In this document: in pieces, positions 49,436 to 56,703 of the stretch
Layout: each line of letters opens with the position of its first letter
Numbering within the stretch: position 1 is the stretch's first letter
Assembly: GCA_964373165.1 (NCBI GenBank)
Contig: CAYJTF010000002.1
Span: 1 to 56,703, forward strand
Length of the DNA: 56,703 bases
Source: JAGVVZ01 sp964373165
GTDB lineage: Archaea > Aenigmatarchaeota > Aenigmatarchaeia > CG10238-14
Direction of reading: 5' to 3'
Notes under the pieces: model-generated
Seen by the model: the letters and a program-made list of their open reading frames with translations, nothing else
The model's database searches: none
Told to the model about the DNA's origin: nothing
Position numbers and translations under genes: made by a program

Positions 49436-50143
49436 TTAATTAAAATAGGTTTCATTCTTTTTAATTAAAATTTCTTTGAAAATTTTTTCCTGCTCTGTCG
49501 TCACTTTTCCCCGGGAGGATAAATATAATAAAGGCATAAAATGTTTCACAATTTCGTTTCTTTCCCACTCTCCGACAATTTTTGAGAATTCTATTTTATC
49601 AGAATTTAGTTTGCCAAGGAAGTCATCTATCTCGCTCATCAGTTTATTTATTCTTACTTCTATGTCCTCCTCCTCAAAATTGATTTCTTTGGCAATTCTC
49701 TTGCCTAAAACCTTGTGTTTAACTTCTTTTTTCTCTTTAATTTTCATTGCTTTCCTTAACGCATTCACAAGCTCGTCTAGCGTAACAGATCTTGTAGCAT
49801 GTCTCTCAACAGGCGGAGACAATTTCAATTGAGCTAATTTCATTTTTATTTCAGCAAAATCTTCAGATTTCAATTGTTCTTCCAGTTGGTTTTCCTTTTC
49901 ACTTTCCAACGAATATAATGTATCCGATTTCAATTTCAGTAATATCGCAGCTACCAAAACAACCTTTGCTGGGATTCTGAAATCAATCAACTCCAGATTT
50001 TCAATGTATTTCATGAAAGAATCAGTTAGCTTGCCTATGTCGACATCCCAAGGATTCATTCCTTCTAAACTAACTATATGATAAATAATATCTTCCCAAC
50101 TTTGTTTTTCTATGACCTGACTCAATAACTCTTGCTCATCCAT
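49436..50143 (-). CDS. scpA: segregation and condensation protein ScpA
   Basis: The product has 235 residues, normal for ScpA. The N-terminal part with WEDIIYHIVSLEGMNPWDVDI is the SMC-binding kleisin helix; a winged-helix C-terminal domain ends with VTTEQEKIFKEI. It bridges the two head domains of SMC. It begins immediately after the stop of SMC (50144) with no spacer, the usual arrangement. Confidence 0.92.
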   Translation of the reverse strand: MDEQELLSQVIEKQSWEDIIYHIVSLEGMNPWDVDIGKLTDSFMKYIENLELIDFRIPAKVVLVAAILLKLKSDTLYSLESEKENQLEEQLKSEDFAEIKMKLAQLKLSPPVERHATRSVTLDELVNALRKAMKIKEKKEVKHKVLGKRIAKEINFEEEDIEVRINKLMSEIDDFLGKLNSDKIEFSKIVGEWERNEIVKHFMPLLYLSSRGKVTTEQEKIFKEILIKKNETYFN

Positions 50144-52663
50144 CTATATCACTTGTGTTTGGGGCTCGGTTTGCGGCAGTTCTAATCCCAGTATCTTCGA
50201 TTCGCCATCTTCCAGTGTGATGCCATATACTTTATCAGCTTCTTTGATCGTGTAATCGTTATGGCTGATCATAATGAATTGTTCTTCCTTTGATAATTTT
50301 TTAACAAGATTGACAATTTTCTTTGTATTAGACTTATCCAAAAAAGCGTCAACTTCATCAAGTATGTAAAACGGAGACGGTTTGTATAACTGAACACCAA
50401 ATAAGAATGCTAGTGCAGCCAATGATTTTTCGCCTCCTGACATGGCATCAATATTAACAAGGTTCTTTCCACCAGGACTAACCTGGATTAATAGTCCGCT
50501 TTCAATATTTATTGGGTCTTCCAACTCCAGCGACGACTCGCCACCAGCAATTTCTTTAAAAACATTTTTGAAATTTTTATCTATACCTTTCAAGGTTTCA
50601 TAAAAGACTTCCATTTTTTTCTCTTCGATTCTCCGTATCATTTCTTGGATTATGCTTTTCTCCTCGTTTATTTTATCAAACTTATTTTTCAATTCATCAA
50701 ACTCAAGTTTGAACGCATCATACTCTTCTATCGCTTTCAAATTAACAAGTCCCAGGGAATTTAATTCTCTTATGGCATTGTTGATGTGAACTTCTAGTAT
50801 TTCAGGCCTGTCATCGATATAATCCATTTCACCATATTTTTCCGCTTCCAATTTATAATTTTCTAACTCGGCCTCCATTTTTGCGGATTTAATTTTCAGT
50901 TTGTTTATTTTGTTTTGCATTATGATTCTTATTTCATACTTCTCCTTTCTTTTTAATTTCAATTCTTCTATTTTTTTGTCAATATCAGTTCTCTCATCCT
51001 CTAAGCCGATTACTTCCTTCGCTTCTCTCTCTTCGCTTCTTCTTAAATCGTCTATTTTTCTGTTCAGCTGATCTATTTCAATCTTTAGAAAATTATTTTC
51101 CTCTTCCAACTCTCTTTTTGAATTTACATATTCTCTTATTTCGTTCTCATGCCCTAACATTTCTCTTTTCTGATAATATCCACCTATCATTGCGCCGGAT
51201 CTTTCTGCCAAATCTCCATCTAGAGTAACCATTCTTATTTTTCCTATTCCAATCTCTCTTGCCACACCAAGATTTTCAACTATGATTGTGTCTCCAAAAA
51301 CATGCTCAATCGCCGGTGCAAATTTTCTGTCGTATTTGATTAGGTTAGTTATTGATCCAACAACACCCGGCCTTTTTAATAATCTCATTTCTTCCGGTGA
51401 TAATTTTCTTGGCTTTATTCTGTTTAGAGGTAAAAATGTAGCTCTTCCTAATCTCTCTCTTTTCAGATAATTTATACACTCAGTGGCGATTAGTGAGTTC
51501 TCTACAACTATATTTTGAAGTTTATTTCCGCCCGCAACTTCAATAGCAGTTTCATAATCTCTCGAAACTTTGATTAAATCTCCAACAACACCGTAAACAC
51601 CATCTTGTTTCAGGTTGAGTATTACCTTGACACCTTTGCTGAAATCTCTGATATCACCGAAAGATTCCAGTTTTTGTATAAGGCTGTTTATTCTTTCCGT
51701 TTCTCTTTCGTTTGATTCCACTTTCGTTTCATTCCTAAGGATTTTATTTTTTATATCTCCGATCTCTTGCCTTATGCTGCTCTCTCTCGATCGGACAAAC
51801 ATTTTATCGGCTATATATTCCTTCCTTTTCTCGTCCTGTTCTATTCCTGTTTCTATCTCCCTGATTTCATTCTCTAATTTTTGTATTTCCTCTTCACTAC
51901 CAGCGACCTCGTCATTTGAGGTTTCATAGTCTTTGTTCAACAATGAGAATCTTTTATGAGCTAGAGATGCCCGTAGCCTTTCGAGATTTTGTTGTAAATC
52001 TTTGTATTTTAATGCTGTGTTTCTTTCATTTTCTAGCTGCACAAGCCTTTCCATTCTTTCAGAGATGACGATTTCTACCTCTTTCAATTTCTGTTCAACC
52101 TTTTCCAGATTGGCTAAGGCCTTTTCCTTTTTTTCATTGTAATGTTTTATTCCGGCTATTTCATCTATGATCCCCCTTCTCTCTTCCGGGTCCATCTCAA
52201 TAACTTGCGTAACATCTCCCTGCATGATTATGTTGAAACCGTCTGGATGAATTCTGGCTGCTGACAATAATTCTAGAATCTTTTCTCTGGTAGTTGTACT
52301 TCCGTTTATTTTGAATAGACTCATTCCTTGTTTGTTTACCTTTCTTGTCACCGCTACTTCCTCTTCGTCGAACGGGAATATTTTTTTAGAATTGTCGAAC
52401 CATAATGTTACAGCAGCGTAGTCTGCTGGCGGGTTTCCATCGTGTCCATGATAAATCAATTCATGGAGTCTGTCAGCCCGTAATGATTTCGCAGAACTTC
52501 TGCCTAACGCGAAGCTAATCGCATCTGCTATATTCGATTTTCCACAACCATTCGGACCGCATATACAAACAAATCCATCAAAAAAAGGTATTGATATTTT
52601 TCTTCTAAATGATTTGAATCCCTGAAGTGTTATTCTTGTGAGTTTGGTGCCGAGCTCATTCAT
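50144..52663 (-). CDS. smc: chromosome segregation ATPase SMC, short form
   Basis: The product has 839 residues, against about 1170 for usual archaeal SMC. Walker A is GPNGCGKSN (36-44), the ABC signature MSGGE (741-745), and Walker B ILDEVDAFLD (about 767). A hinge domain of about 150 residues (about 360-510, with GVYGVVGDLIKV and GAMIGGYY) lies between two coiled coils of only about 150-200 residues each. The heads and hinge are complete, so the reduction is in arm length. It pairs with ScpA immediately downstream. Confidence 0.93.
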   Translation of the reverse strand: MNELGTKLTRITLQGFKSFRRKISIPFFDGFVCICGPNGCGKSNIADAISFALGRSSAKSLRADRLHELIYHGHDGNPPADYAAVTLWFDNSKKIFPFDEEEVAVTRKVNKQGMSLFKINGSTTTREKILELLSAARIHPDGFNIIMQGDVTQVIEMDPEERRGIIDEIAGIKHYNEKKEKALANLEKVEQKLKEVEIVISERMERLVQLENERNTALKYKDLQQNLERLRASLAHKRFSLLNKDYETSNDEVAGSEEEIQKLENEIREIETGIEQDEKRKEYIADKMFVRSRESSIRQEIGDIKNKILRNETKVESNERETERINSLIQKLESFGDIRDFSKGVKVILNLKQDGVYGVVGDLIKVSRDYETAIEVAGGNKLQNIVVENSLIATECINYLKRERLGRATFLPLNRIKPRKLSPEEMRLLKRPGVVGSITNLIKYDRKFAPAIEHVFGDTIIVENLGVAREIGIGKIRMVTLDGDLAERSGAMIGGYYQKREMLGHENEIREYVNSKRELEEENNFLKIEIDQLNRKIDDLRRSEEREAKEVIGLEDERTDIDKKIEELKLKRKEKYEIRIIMQNKINKLKIKSAKMEAELENYKLEAEKYGEMDYIDDRPEILEVHINNAIRELNSLGLVNLKAIEEYDAFKLEFDELKNKFDKINEEKSIIQEMIRRIEEKKMEVFYETLKGIDKNFKNVFKEIAGGESSLELEDPINIESGLLIQVSPGGKNLVNIDAMSGGEKSLAALAFLFGVQLYKPSPFYILDEVDAFLDKSNTKKIVNLVKKLSKEEQFIMISHNDYTIKEADKVYGITLEDGESKILGLELPQTEPQTQVI

Positions 52664-52711
52664 GCTTAAAAAATAGGCGGAATTTCATTAAATTGTTTTG
52701 CTTTTCAGTAA

Positions 52712-52960
52712 TTAAGCGAAAATATTGCTTATTAGAAGAAAAATTATAGCCCATGTGAATAGGTAAGTTGAGAGTCCGTCTGCGATTAAGGTTTTTACTT
52801 TGCTGTTGTCTTTAGATTTGTTTAATAATGGGATGAGTGTTAACAGATAAAATCCAATCAGTATTGAAAATAACAAAAAAACATTCTTAATCACTGGGGA
52901 GATGGATCCTATTGCTATGCCCGATATGAGATATACTATCGCCATTTTTCTTGTTTCCAT
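52712..52960 (-). CDS. small three-helix membrane protein, possibly EMC6-like
   Basis: The product has 82 residues and three membrane helices (about 5-20, 25-45, 62-80). An ADGLSTYLFTWAIIFLLIS segment in the last helix resembles archaeal small membrane proteins of the EMC6 group, but the similarity is weak. It is encoded next to SMC on the same strand with its own start region. Confidence 0.5.
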   Translation of the reverse strand: METRKMAIVYLISGIAIGSISPVIKNVFLLFSILIGFYLLTLIPLLNKSKDNSKVKTLIADGLSTYLFTWAIIFLLISNIFA

Positions 52961-53026
52961 GGATAATTAATAGACTTTAAATTTAAAAAGAAACATTTTA
53001 AGTTGGAAAATTATAAGTTATATTTG

Positions 53027-53413
53027 ATGGTAAACGAAATTAGTAAATTTCTTGGATTAATTTCAAAGTACATAGGCATAGATAAAGTATTGCTAACACC
53101 TATAAACTTCTTTAAAGCGTTATTAATCCCGTTTTTTATTTGGTGGTATGCCATCTATGAATTTTTAAATGAAATGAGATTTTTTGGTGGCAGTGTGGTG
53201 AGTATAATACTAGCATCGCTATTATCTGTATTGGCCATAAAATCCTTCTCCTTTTTAGCTACATGGACATGGCTGAGCGCTTTAGCTCCCCTCGGATATT
53301 TATTATTTATGAGATTTAGAATGAATTTGATTTTGGTTTTAGTGATTATGGGCGCTTATTTTTTATTCAATCTCGTGGCTATAGACTTTATAGCAGAGAT
53401 AATTTTTAAGTAA
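53027..53413 (+). CDS. small multi-pass membrane protein
   Basis: The product has 128 residues from ATG 53027 (a TTG at 53003 would add eight). It has three or four membrane helices with a WWYAIYEFLNEMRFFG segment after the first. No family is recognised. It begins a plus-strand run of membrane genes that resembles the array at 15099-16805. Confidence 0.5.
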   Translation: MVNEISKFLGLISKYIGIDKVLLTPINFFKALLIPFFIWWYAIYEFLNEMRFFGGSVVSIILASLLSVLAIKSFSFLATWTWLSALAPLGYLLFMRFRMNLILVLVIMGAYFLFNLVAIDFIAEIIFK

Positions 53414-53466
53414 CAAATTATCCTAGGTTTATTTATTTGAAATACTAAAAATAAAAAAGATAGGAT

Positions 53467-54222
53467 ATGGCATACTCTGCAAATGTTATACGCGCTCTTA
53501 TGGGCATTAAGAAACTGACCCCATTTATAGTGATTATTTTAATAGCGATTATAAGTTTTTTGTCTTTTATTGGCCCACTTGTTTTGTATATACCATCGAA
53601 TAGTTTACAAAAAGTAAAAATACCACAACCAGTTTACAGTATTATGGCAGTTATGGGATTCCCGAAAGAGTGGTTGTTTTTTCCAGCTATTATTTATACC
53701 GGTATAGTACCTTTCTTAATTTTATCTGTTTCCATATATGGGGTTTTAAACGATATCGTGAAACTTTTCAATGAAAAACTAAACATGATTTTAGCATTCT
53801 TAATCCCAATTACAATAATTCCGCTTGGGTTTTTTACCCGAATAGTTTCTTATGTTCTTTCGACATGGACAATATTTTGGTTTGGTACAATGGCGGTCAT
53901 ACTATTTTTGAATGTGATTATTCATTTCTGGGGCAGAATGAGCGGATTTGGTTTTATGGAAGAACTTGAAGATAATTTAAATAAAGAAAAATTAGAGGTT
54001 GAACTTATACAACTACAGAATGAAGTTACCCAAATAATCGCTACAGCTCGGTCGGCTGCTCGTGCTAGTGGAGATCAAGAACTTGCTAAAAGCGTAGTTA
54101 GAGCCCTTGGAAAATTTAATGCTGCTAATACTGTTGGACTTATTTATGCCGAAAAACAGAATATTTTAGATCTCAAAAGAGCGATCAGTCTTCTGAAGGA
54201 AGCTAGAGGAGAACTGGGATAA
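53467..54222 (+). CDS. multi-pass membrane protein with cytoplasmic coiled coil
   Basis: The product has 251 residues. Four or so membrane helices include GIVPFLILSVSIYGVLNDIVKLF, which shares the Pro-Phe-Leu and Gly-Val-Leu spacing of the paralogs at 15099-16805. About residues 170-245 form a helical coiled coil. Its TAA overlaps the ATG of the next gene (TAATG). The function is unknown; the array suggests a membrane complex. Confidence 0.55.
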   Translation: MAYSANVIRALMGIKKLTPFIVIILIAIISFLSFIGPLVLYIPSNSLQKVKIPQPVYSIMAVMGFPKEWLFFPAIIYTGIVPFLILSVSIYGVLNDIVKLFNEKLNMILAFLIPITIIPLGFFTRIVSYVLSTWTIFWFGTMAVILFLNVIIHFWGRMSGFGFMEELEDNLNKEKLEVELIQLQNEVTQIIATARSAARASGDQELAKSVVRALGKFNAANTVGLIYAEKQNILDLKRAISLLKEARGELG

Positions 54223-54539
54223 TGCCAATACTAGACTATCCGACTAATAGCATACTTTTTGGATTAATTGTACCTTTCTTAATATCGTTCACTATATTTT
54301 TTGGAGTCTTATCCATAGTAAAAATTTTTGATAAAAAGATTAATTCGGTATTATCAATTATAATATCATTATTTGTATTAAATTCCGGTTATTATGATAG
54401 GGTGATAGCGGTTGTGGGAACAGGTAATATGCTGATACTTTTTGCTCTCATAGTCATAATAACTGTTCTAATCTTAAAGAATGTTAAAAACAGATTCTTC
54501 CCATCAGGTACTTCTATATCTTATTTTAGAGGTGTCTAA
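54222..54539 (+). CDS. small membrane protein, related to the 53467 protein
   Basis: The product has 105 residues and three membrane helices. FGLIVPFLISFTIFFGVLSI matches the first helix of the preceding protein and of the paralogs in the pilus-type locus. Its stop is followed directly by the start of the next gene. Confidence 0.52.
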   Translation: MPILDYPTNSILFGLIVPFLISFTIFFGVLSIVKIFDKKINSVLSIIISLFVLNSGYYDRVIAVVGTGNMLILFALIVIITVLILKNVKNRFFPSGTSISYFRGV

Positions 54540-54998
54540 ATGGCTATACCGGTATTAAGCAATATTTTATCTCTTCCTCAGATTCCATACATTTCTTTTA
54601 TTTTGATTATTTTTAGTCTGTTAAATTTCCTTAGGATTTTAGGTAAGCTCTTTAATTTCATTGCTGCCATCGCGCTGACATTTGTTATATTCAAATTCGG
54701 GATATATTCACAATACCTTTCAGTAATACCACCTTCATTTCTCCCGTTCTTAGGATTAGGTCTTCTCGTAGTTTCAATATTTTCAGGAACAAAAAAGAAG
54801 CCGCAATTAGGACCGATAGGGCAAACGCCAGTTCAATTTGGGGAACTGACTAGACTGATGAACGATGAAAAAAAATTGGAAAGAAGGTATTACTGGTTTT
54901 TAAGCAAAGGATGGTCTTTCCCCGCTTATATGACTCAAAGGAAATTATTAGGGATCAGGAGCAGAATAGAAAAATTAAGAAGAGGAATAGGCAAGTAA
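54540..54998 (+). CDS. membrane protein with basic C-terminal tail
   Basis: The product has 152 residues. Three hydrophobic helices (about 10-90) are followed by a polar, basic helical tail (KKLERRYYWFLSKGWSFPAY and RSRIEKLRRG). The tail could contact nucleic acid or a cytoplasmic partner. It is the last gene of the plus-strand membrane array, ending nine bases before the convergent gene. Confidence 0.5.
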   Translation: MAIPVLSNILSLPQIPYISFILIIFSLLNFLRILGKLFNFIAAIALTFVIFKFGIYSQYLSVIPPSFLPFLGLGLLVVSIFSGTKKKPQLGPIGQTPVQFGELTRLMNDEKKLERRYYWFLSKGWSFPAYMTQRKLLGIRSRIEKLRRGIGK

Positions 54999-55006
54999 TT
55001 GTTAAT

Positions 55007-55624
55007 TCAAACTAGTTTTAATGGCCTGACAGGATGCACATCTCCTTTACCTATATATCCAGGAACACCCAACACTTTTTCGTCCTCATACAATTCTCTT
55101 ACATAATCTCTATTATACTCTCTTGCTTTTCTAGAAATCCTCCAAACATCATAAATCAGAGCGCCTGTGGCTGCTAAAGTTTTTTCTGGTATTACGCTAG
55201 CAACAGTATCTATACCAGGAATTTCCGTTAAAAATTGATATAATCTAAGGAATCCGCTTAGATTGGGATGATAAATATTCATCGTTTCGTGATATGCCTT
55301 TTCTGCCGGTGCTAGAATAACCCTCTCAATTAAAAATCCGAGTATTTCTACGGGAAGAAGTCCAGCACCTCCAGTAGGTGTGCCAATAGCCACACTTAAT
55401 GCATCTTCTAATTTTTCCCACACCGCATCGCCAAAGTCTGCTACAAGCCCATAGGCAACTGCATTAATATCTTTACCTAGTCTATAAACCATCTCCTTTT
55501 TTACATTAGGATACCTGATTGCAACTCCAGCAACATCAGGATTATATCTAGACAAAACTTCTAACAAGTATTCAGCTACTTTATAACTAGGTTCAACATG
55601 AGTTTTTACAGGTTCTTTTACCAT
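55007..55624 (-). CDS. hypothetical helical protein
   Basis: The product has 205 residues from ATG 55624, which lies 20-30 bases from a TATA-like ATTTATATTTATG. The frame is open upstream, but that part overlaps the divergent gene and adds a doubtful hydrophobic stretch. It is mostly helical with Gly-Thr-rich turns (TPTGGAGLL). No motif or membrane helix is certain. It may be a lineage-specific protein. Confidence 0.5.
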   Translation of the reverse strand: MVKEPVKTHVEPSYKVAEYLLEVLSRYNPDVAGVAIRYPNVKKEMVYRLGKDINAVAYGLVADFGDAVWEKLEDALSVAIGTPTGGAGLLPVEILGFLIERVILAPAEKAYHETMNIYHPNLSGFLRLYQFLTEIPGIDTVASVIPEKTLAATGALIYDVWRISRKAREYNRDYVRELYEDEKVLGVPGYIGKGDVHPVRPLKLV

Positions 55625-55664
55625 AACATAAATATAAATTATCGGAAATATAAAATATATAGTA

Positions 55665-56105
55665 ATGAAAGTAAAAGATTGCAATATTGATGATGAACAT
55701 CAGATAGTGAATGCTGATGAAAATCTTTTATCGGTTAAAAATAGATACTGCCATATTCTGCTTGTAGTAAAAGACAAGAAGCCTGTTGGAATAGTAACGA
55801 ATAATGATTTAGTGAAAAAAATAAAAAACGAAACAGACTATACAAAATTAAAATTCAAGGATATAATGTCTAGCCCTGTAGTTACTGTAAGAGAGAGTGA
55901 TGATCTCGATAAGGCTGGGAGATTTATGTATGAAAAAGGATTTATGTCTCTTCCAGTCGTGGATAATAAAAATAATTTAGTAGGGCTACTGACTTATTTT
56001 GATTATTTGGGAAAAATTGGAGAAAAAATAAGAAATTTTAAAAAAATGAGCGAGTCAAAACCAAAACAGAAATCAAAATCGAAGAAACGAAAAACTAAGA
56101 AATAA
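55665..56105 (+). CDS. CBS-pair protein with basic tail
   Basis: The product has 146 residues. Two CBS units (about 1-55 and 60-120; FKDIMSSPVVTVRESDDLDKAGR, then MSLPVVDNKNNLVGLLTYFDYL) bind an adenosine ligand in the family. The last 25 residues are a Lys-rich tail. The first unit is shortened. It probably serves as an energy or nucleotide sensor; no partner is in the window. Confidence 0.85.
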   Translation: MKVKDCNIDDEHQIVNADENLLSVKNRYCHILLVVKDKKPVGIVTNNDLVKKIKNETDYTKLKFKDIMSSPVVTVRESDDLDKAGRFMYEKGFMSLPVVDNKNNLVGLLTYFDYLGKIGEKIRNFKKMSESKPKQKSKSKKRKTKK

Positions 56106-56242
56106 ATTAGTTCCATTTTATCTTATCTTATTTTATTATTGAATAACTTCTCAACTTTTTTTGAACAACTTTACTCACAATCCCCCAGATATTGATGCTC
56201 TTAGAATGTGCAAGATGAAGAAATAAAAATTTATTTTCTGAA

Positions 56243-56656
56243 CTAAGCTGTAGCTGTTGCGTAGGCAGTAGCTTGTCCTCTGTTATATTGTCTTAGATCT
56301 AGTATTGAGTTAGCTGTTCTTAGTAAGCAACCATAAGCAAGTCTAAAATCATCACCCGTTTGAGGTTTTTTTTCTAACGAATGTACTAAAGCTTCATACA
56401 TTAGGGCAGTAGAAATTAATAAACCACCAAACGTATTTAATCTTATATCATCACCATCGCCATGTCTTCTAGCAGTTTCTAATGTTGCTCTGTAGAGATT
56501 CCCTTCGCCTAATATCTCATTTCTGTATACATTTATCATTCTTCCTCTAATTCCATCATTTAAAAACCAAAGACCAGGTGTGTATTTTATACTATTTAAT
56601 CCTCTTAACGCTAATTTTCTCCATAAACTTAATTGTCCAGTTTTTTCATCTGCCAT
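56243..56656 (-). CDS. hypothetical helical protein
   Basis: The product has 137 residues, largely alpha-helical, soluble, with a C-terminal ATAYATATA stretch. No motif is recognised. It begins with ATG preceded by an AT-rich region and has no neighbour in the same direction within the window. It could be lineage-specific. Confidence 0.5.
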   Translation of the reverse strand: MADEKTGQLSLWRKLALRGLNSIKYTPGLWFLNDGIRGRMINVYRNEILGEGNLYRATLETARRHGDGDDIRLNTFGGLLISTALMYEALVHSLEKKPQTGDDFRLAYGCLLRTANSILDLRQYNRGQATAYATATA

Positions 56657-56703
56657 AGTGCTTTATATGCAATAAAAGGTATTTAAAGCTATCTAGAGTT
56701 CTT

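Noticed and set aside
1..56703. CRISPR arrays, insertion sequences, prophage genes.
   Set aside because: No regular direct repeats, transposase motifs or phage genes were seen.

Overview
The window is about 57 kb of AT-rich archaeal DNA. It contains Rpo11, diphthamide enzymes Dph2 and Dph5, deoxyhypusine synthase, aTrm5, a DRG-like GTPase with a TGS domain, an archaeal 7S (SRP) RNA, and tRNAs interrupted by bulge-helix-bulge introns. Genes are tightly packed, and several proteins are short for their families (SMC, DRG, Dph2). This suggests a DPANN-type archaeon, but I cannot name the phylum. A run of ten Ns at 17152-17161 marks a scaffold join, so this is probably a metagenomic assembly.

Region 1 (1-16805) is a cell-surface machine. 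A minus-strand operon runs from 13870 down to 3281. It encodes a FlaI/TadA-type secretion ATPase, a FlaJ/TadC-type membrane platform and a series of proteins with one N-terminal membrane segment. Several of these look like type IV prepilins and several are very cysteine-rich. Two of the operon's genes are under 50 codons (9455-9601 and 9094-9237). Divergent from it, on the plus strand, are two coiled-coil proteins and three paralogous membrane proteins. At the far end sit a lipoprotein and a membrane-anchored M23 (LytM-type) metallopeptidase. A second small set of similar membrane proteins lies at 53027-54998.

Region 2 (16811-24750) holds DUF357, a methyltransferase cut by the N gap, Dph5, Trm5, a VTT/DedA protein, an M50-like membrane protein whose HExxH motif reads CExxH, a patatin, an amidohydrolase-like protein, tRNA-Cys(GCA) with two introns directly before cysS, an ATP-cone membrane protein, and the SRP RNA on the minus strand.

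Region 3 (24831-37659) holds an aminotransferase, an ADP-forming acyl-CoA ligase alpha subunit, Rpo11, a phospholipase C/P1 nuclease-like protein, Dph2, an MFS transporter, a rhomboid protease, a SWIM zinc-finger protein, a small DRG-like GTPase, two tandem Nudix proteins, and a PLP decarboxylase translationally coupled to deoxyhypusine synthase (polyamine to hypusine).

Region 4 (37790-46796) holds two related ACT-domain proteins, tRNA-Arg(TCT) with two introns, a GNAT, an MBL hydrolase, ArgRS, a DUF2000 plus B3/B4 pair, a CofD/YvcK-like protein behind two tiny genes, and a winged-helix regulator.

Region 5 (46905-56656) holds a surface protein, a zinc-ribbon/glutaredoxin/zinc-ribbon operon, an SPFH protein, ScpA with a short SMC, the second membrane-protein set, a CBS protein and two unknowns.

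Three genes (5192-6004, 40187-41929, 43826-45070) lack ATG, GTG or TTG where family homology or the Shine-Dalgarno site places the start. ATA or CTG sits there instead. The tRNA introns, the surface locus and these start sites are the most unusual observations.
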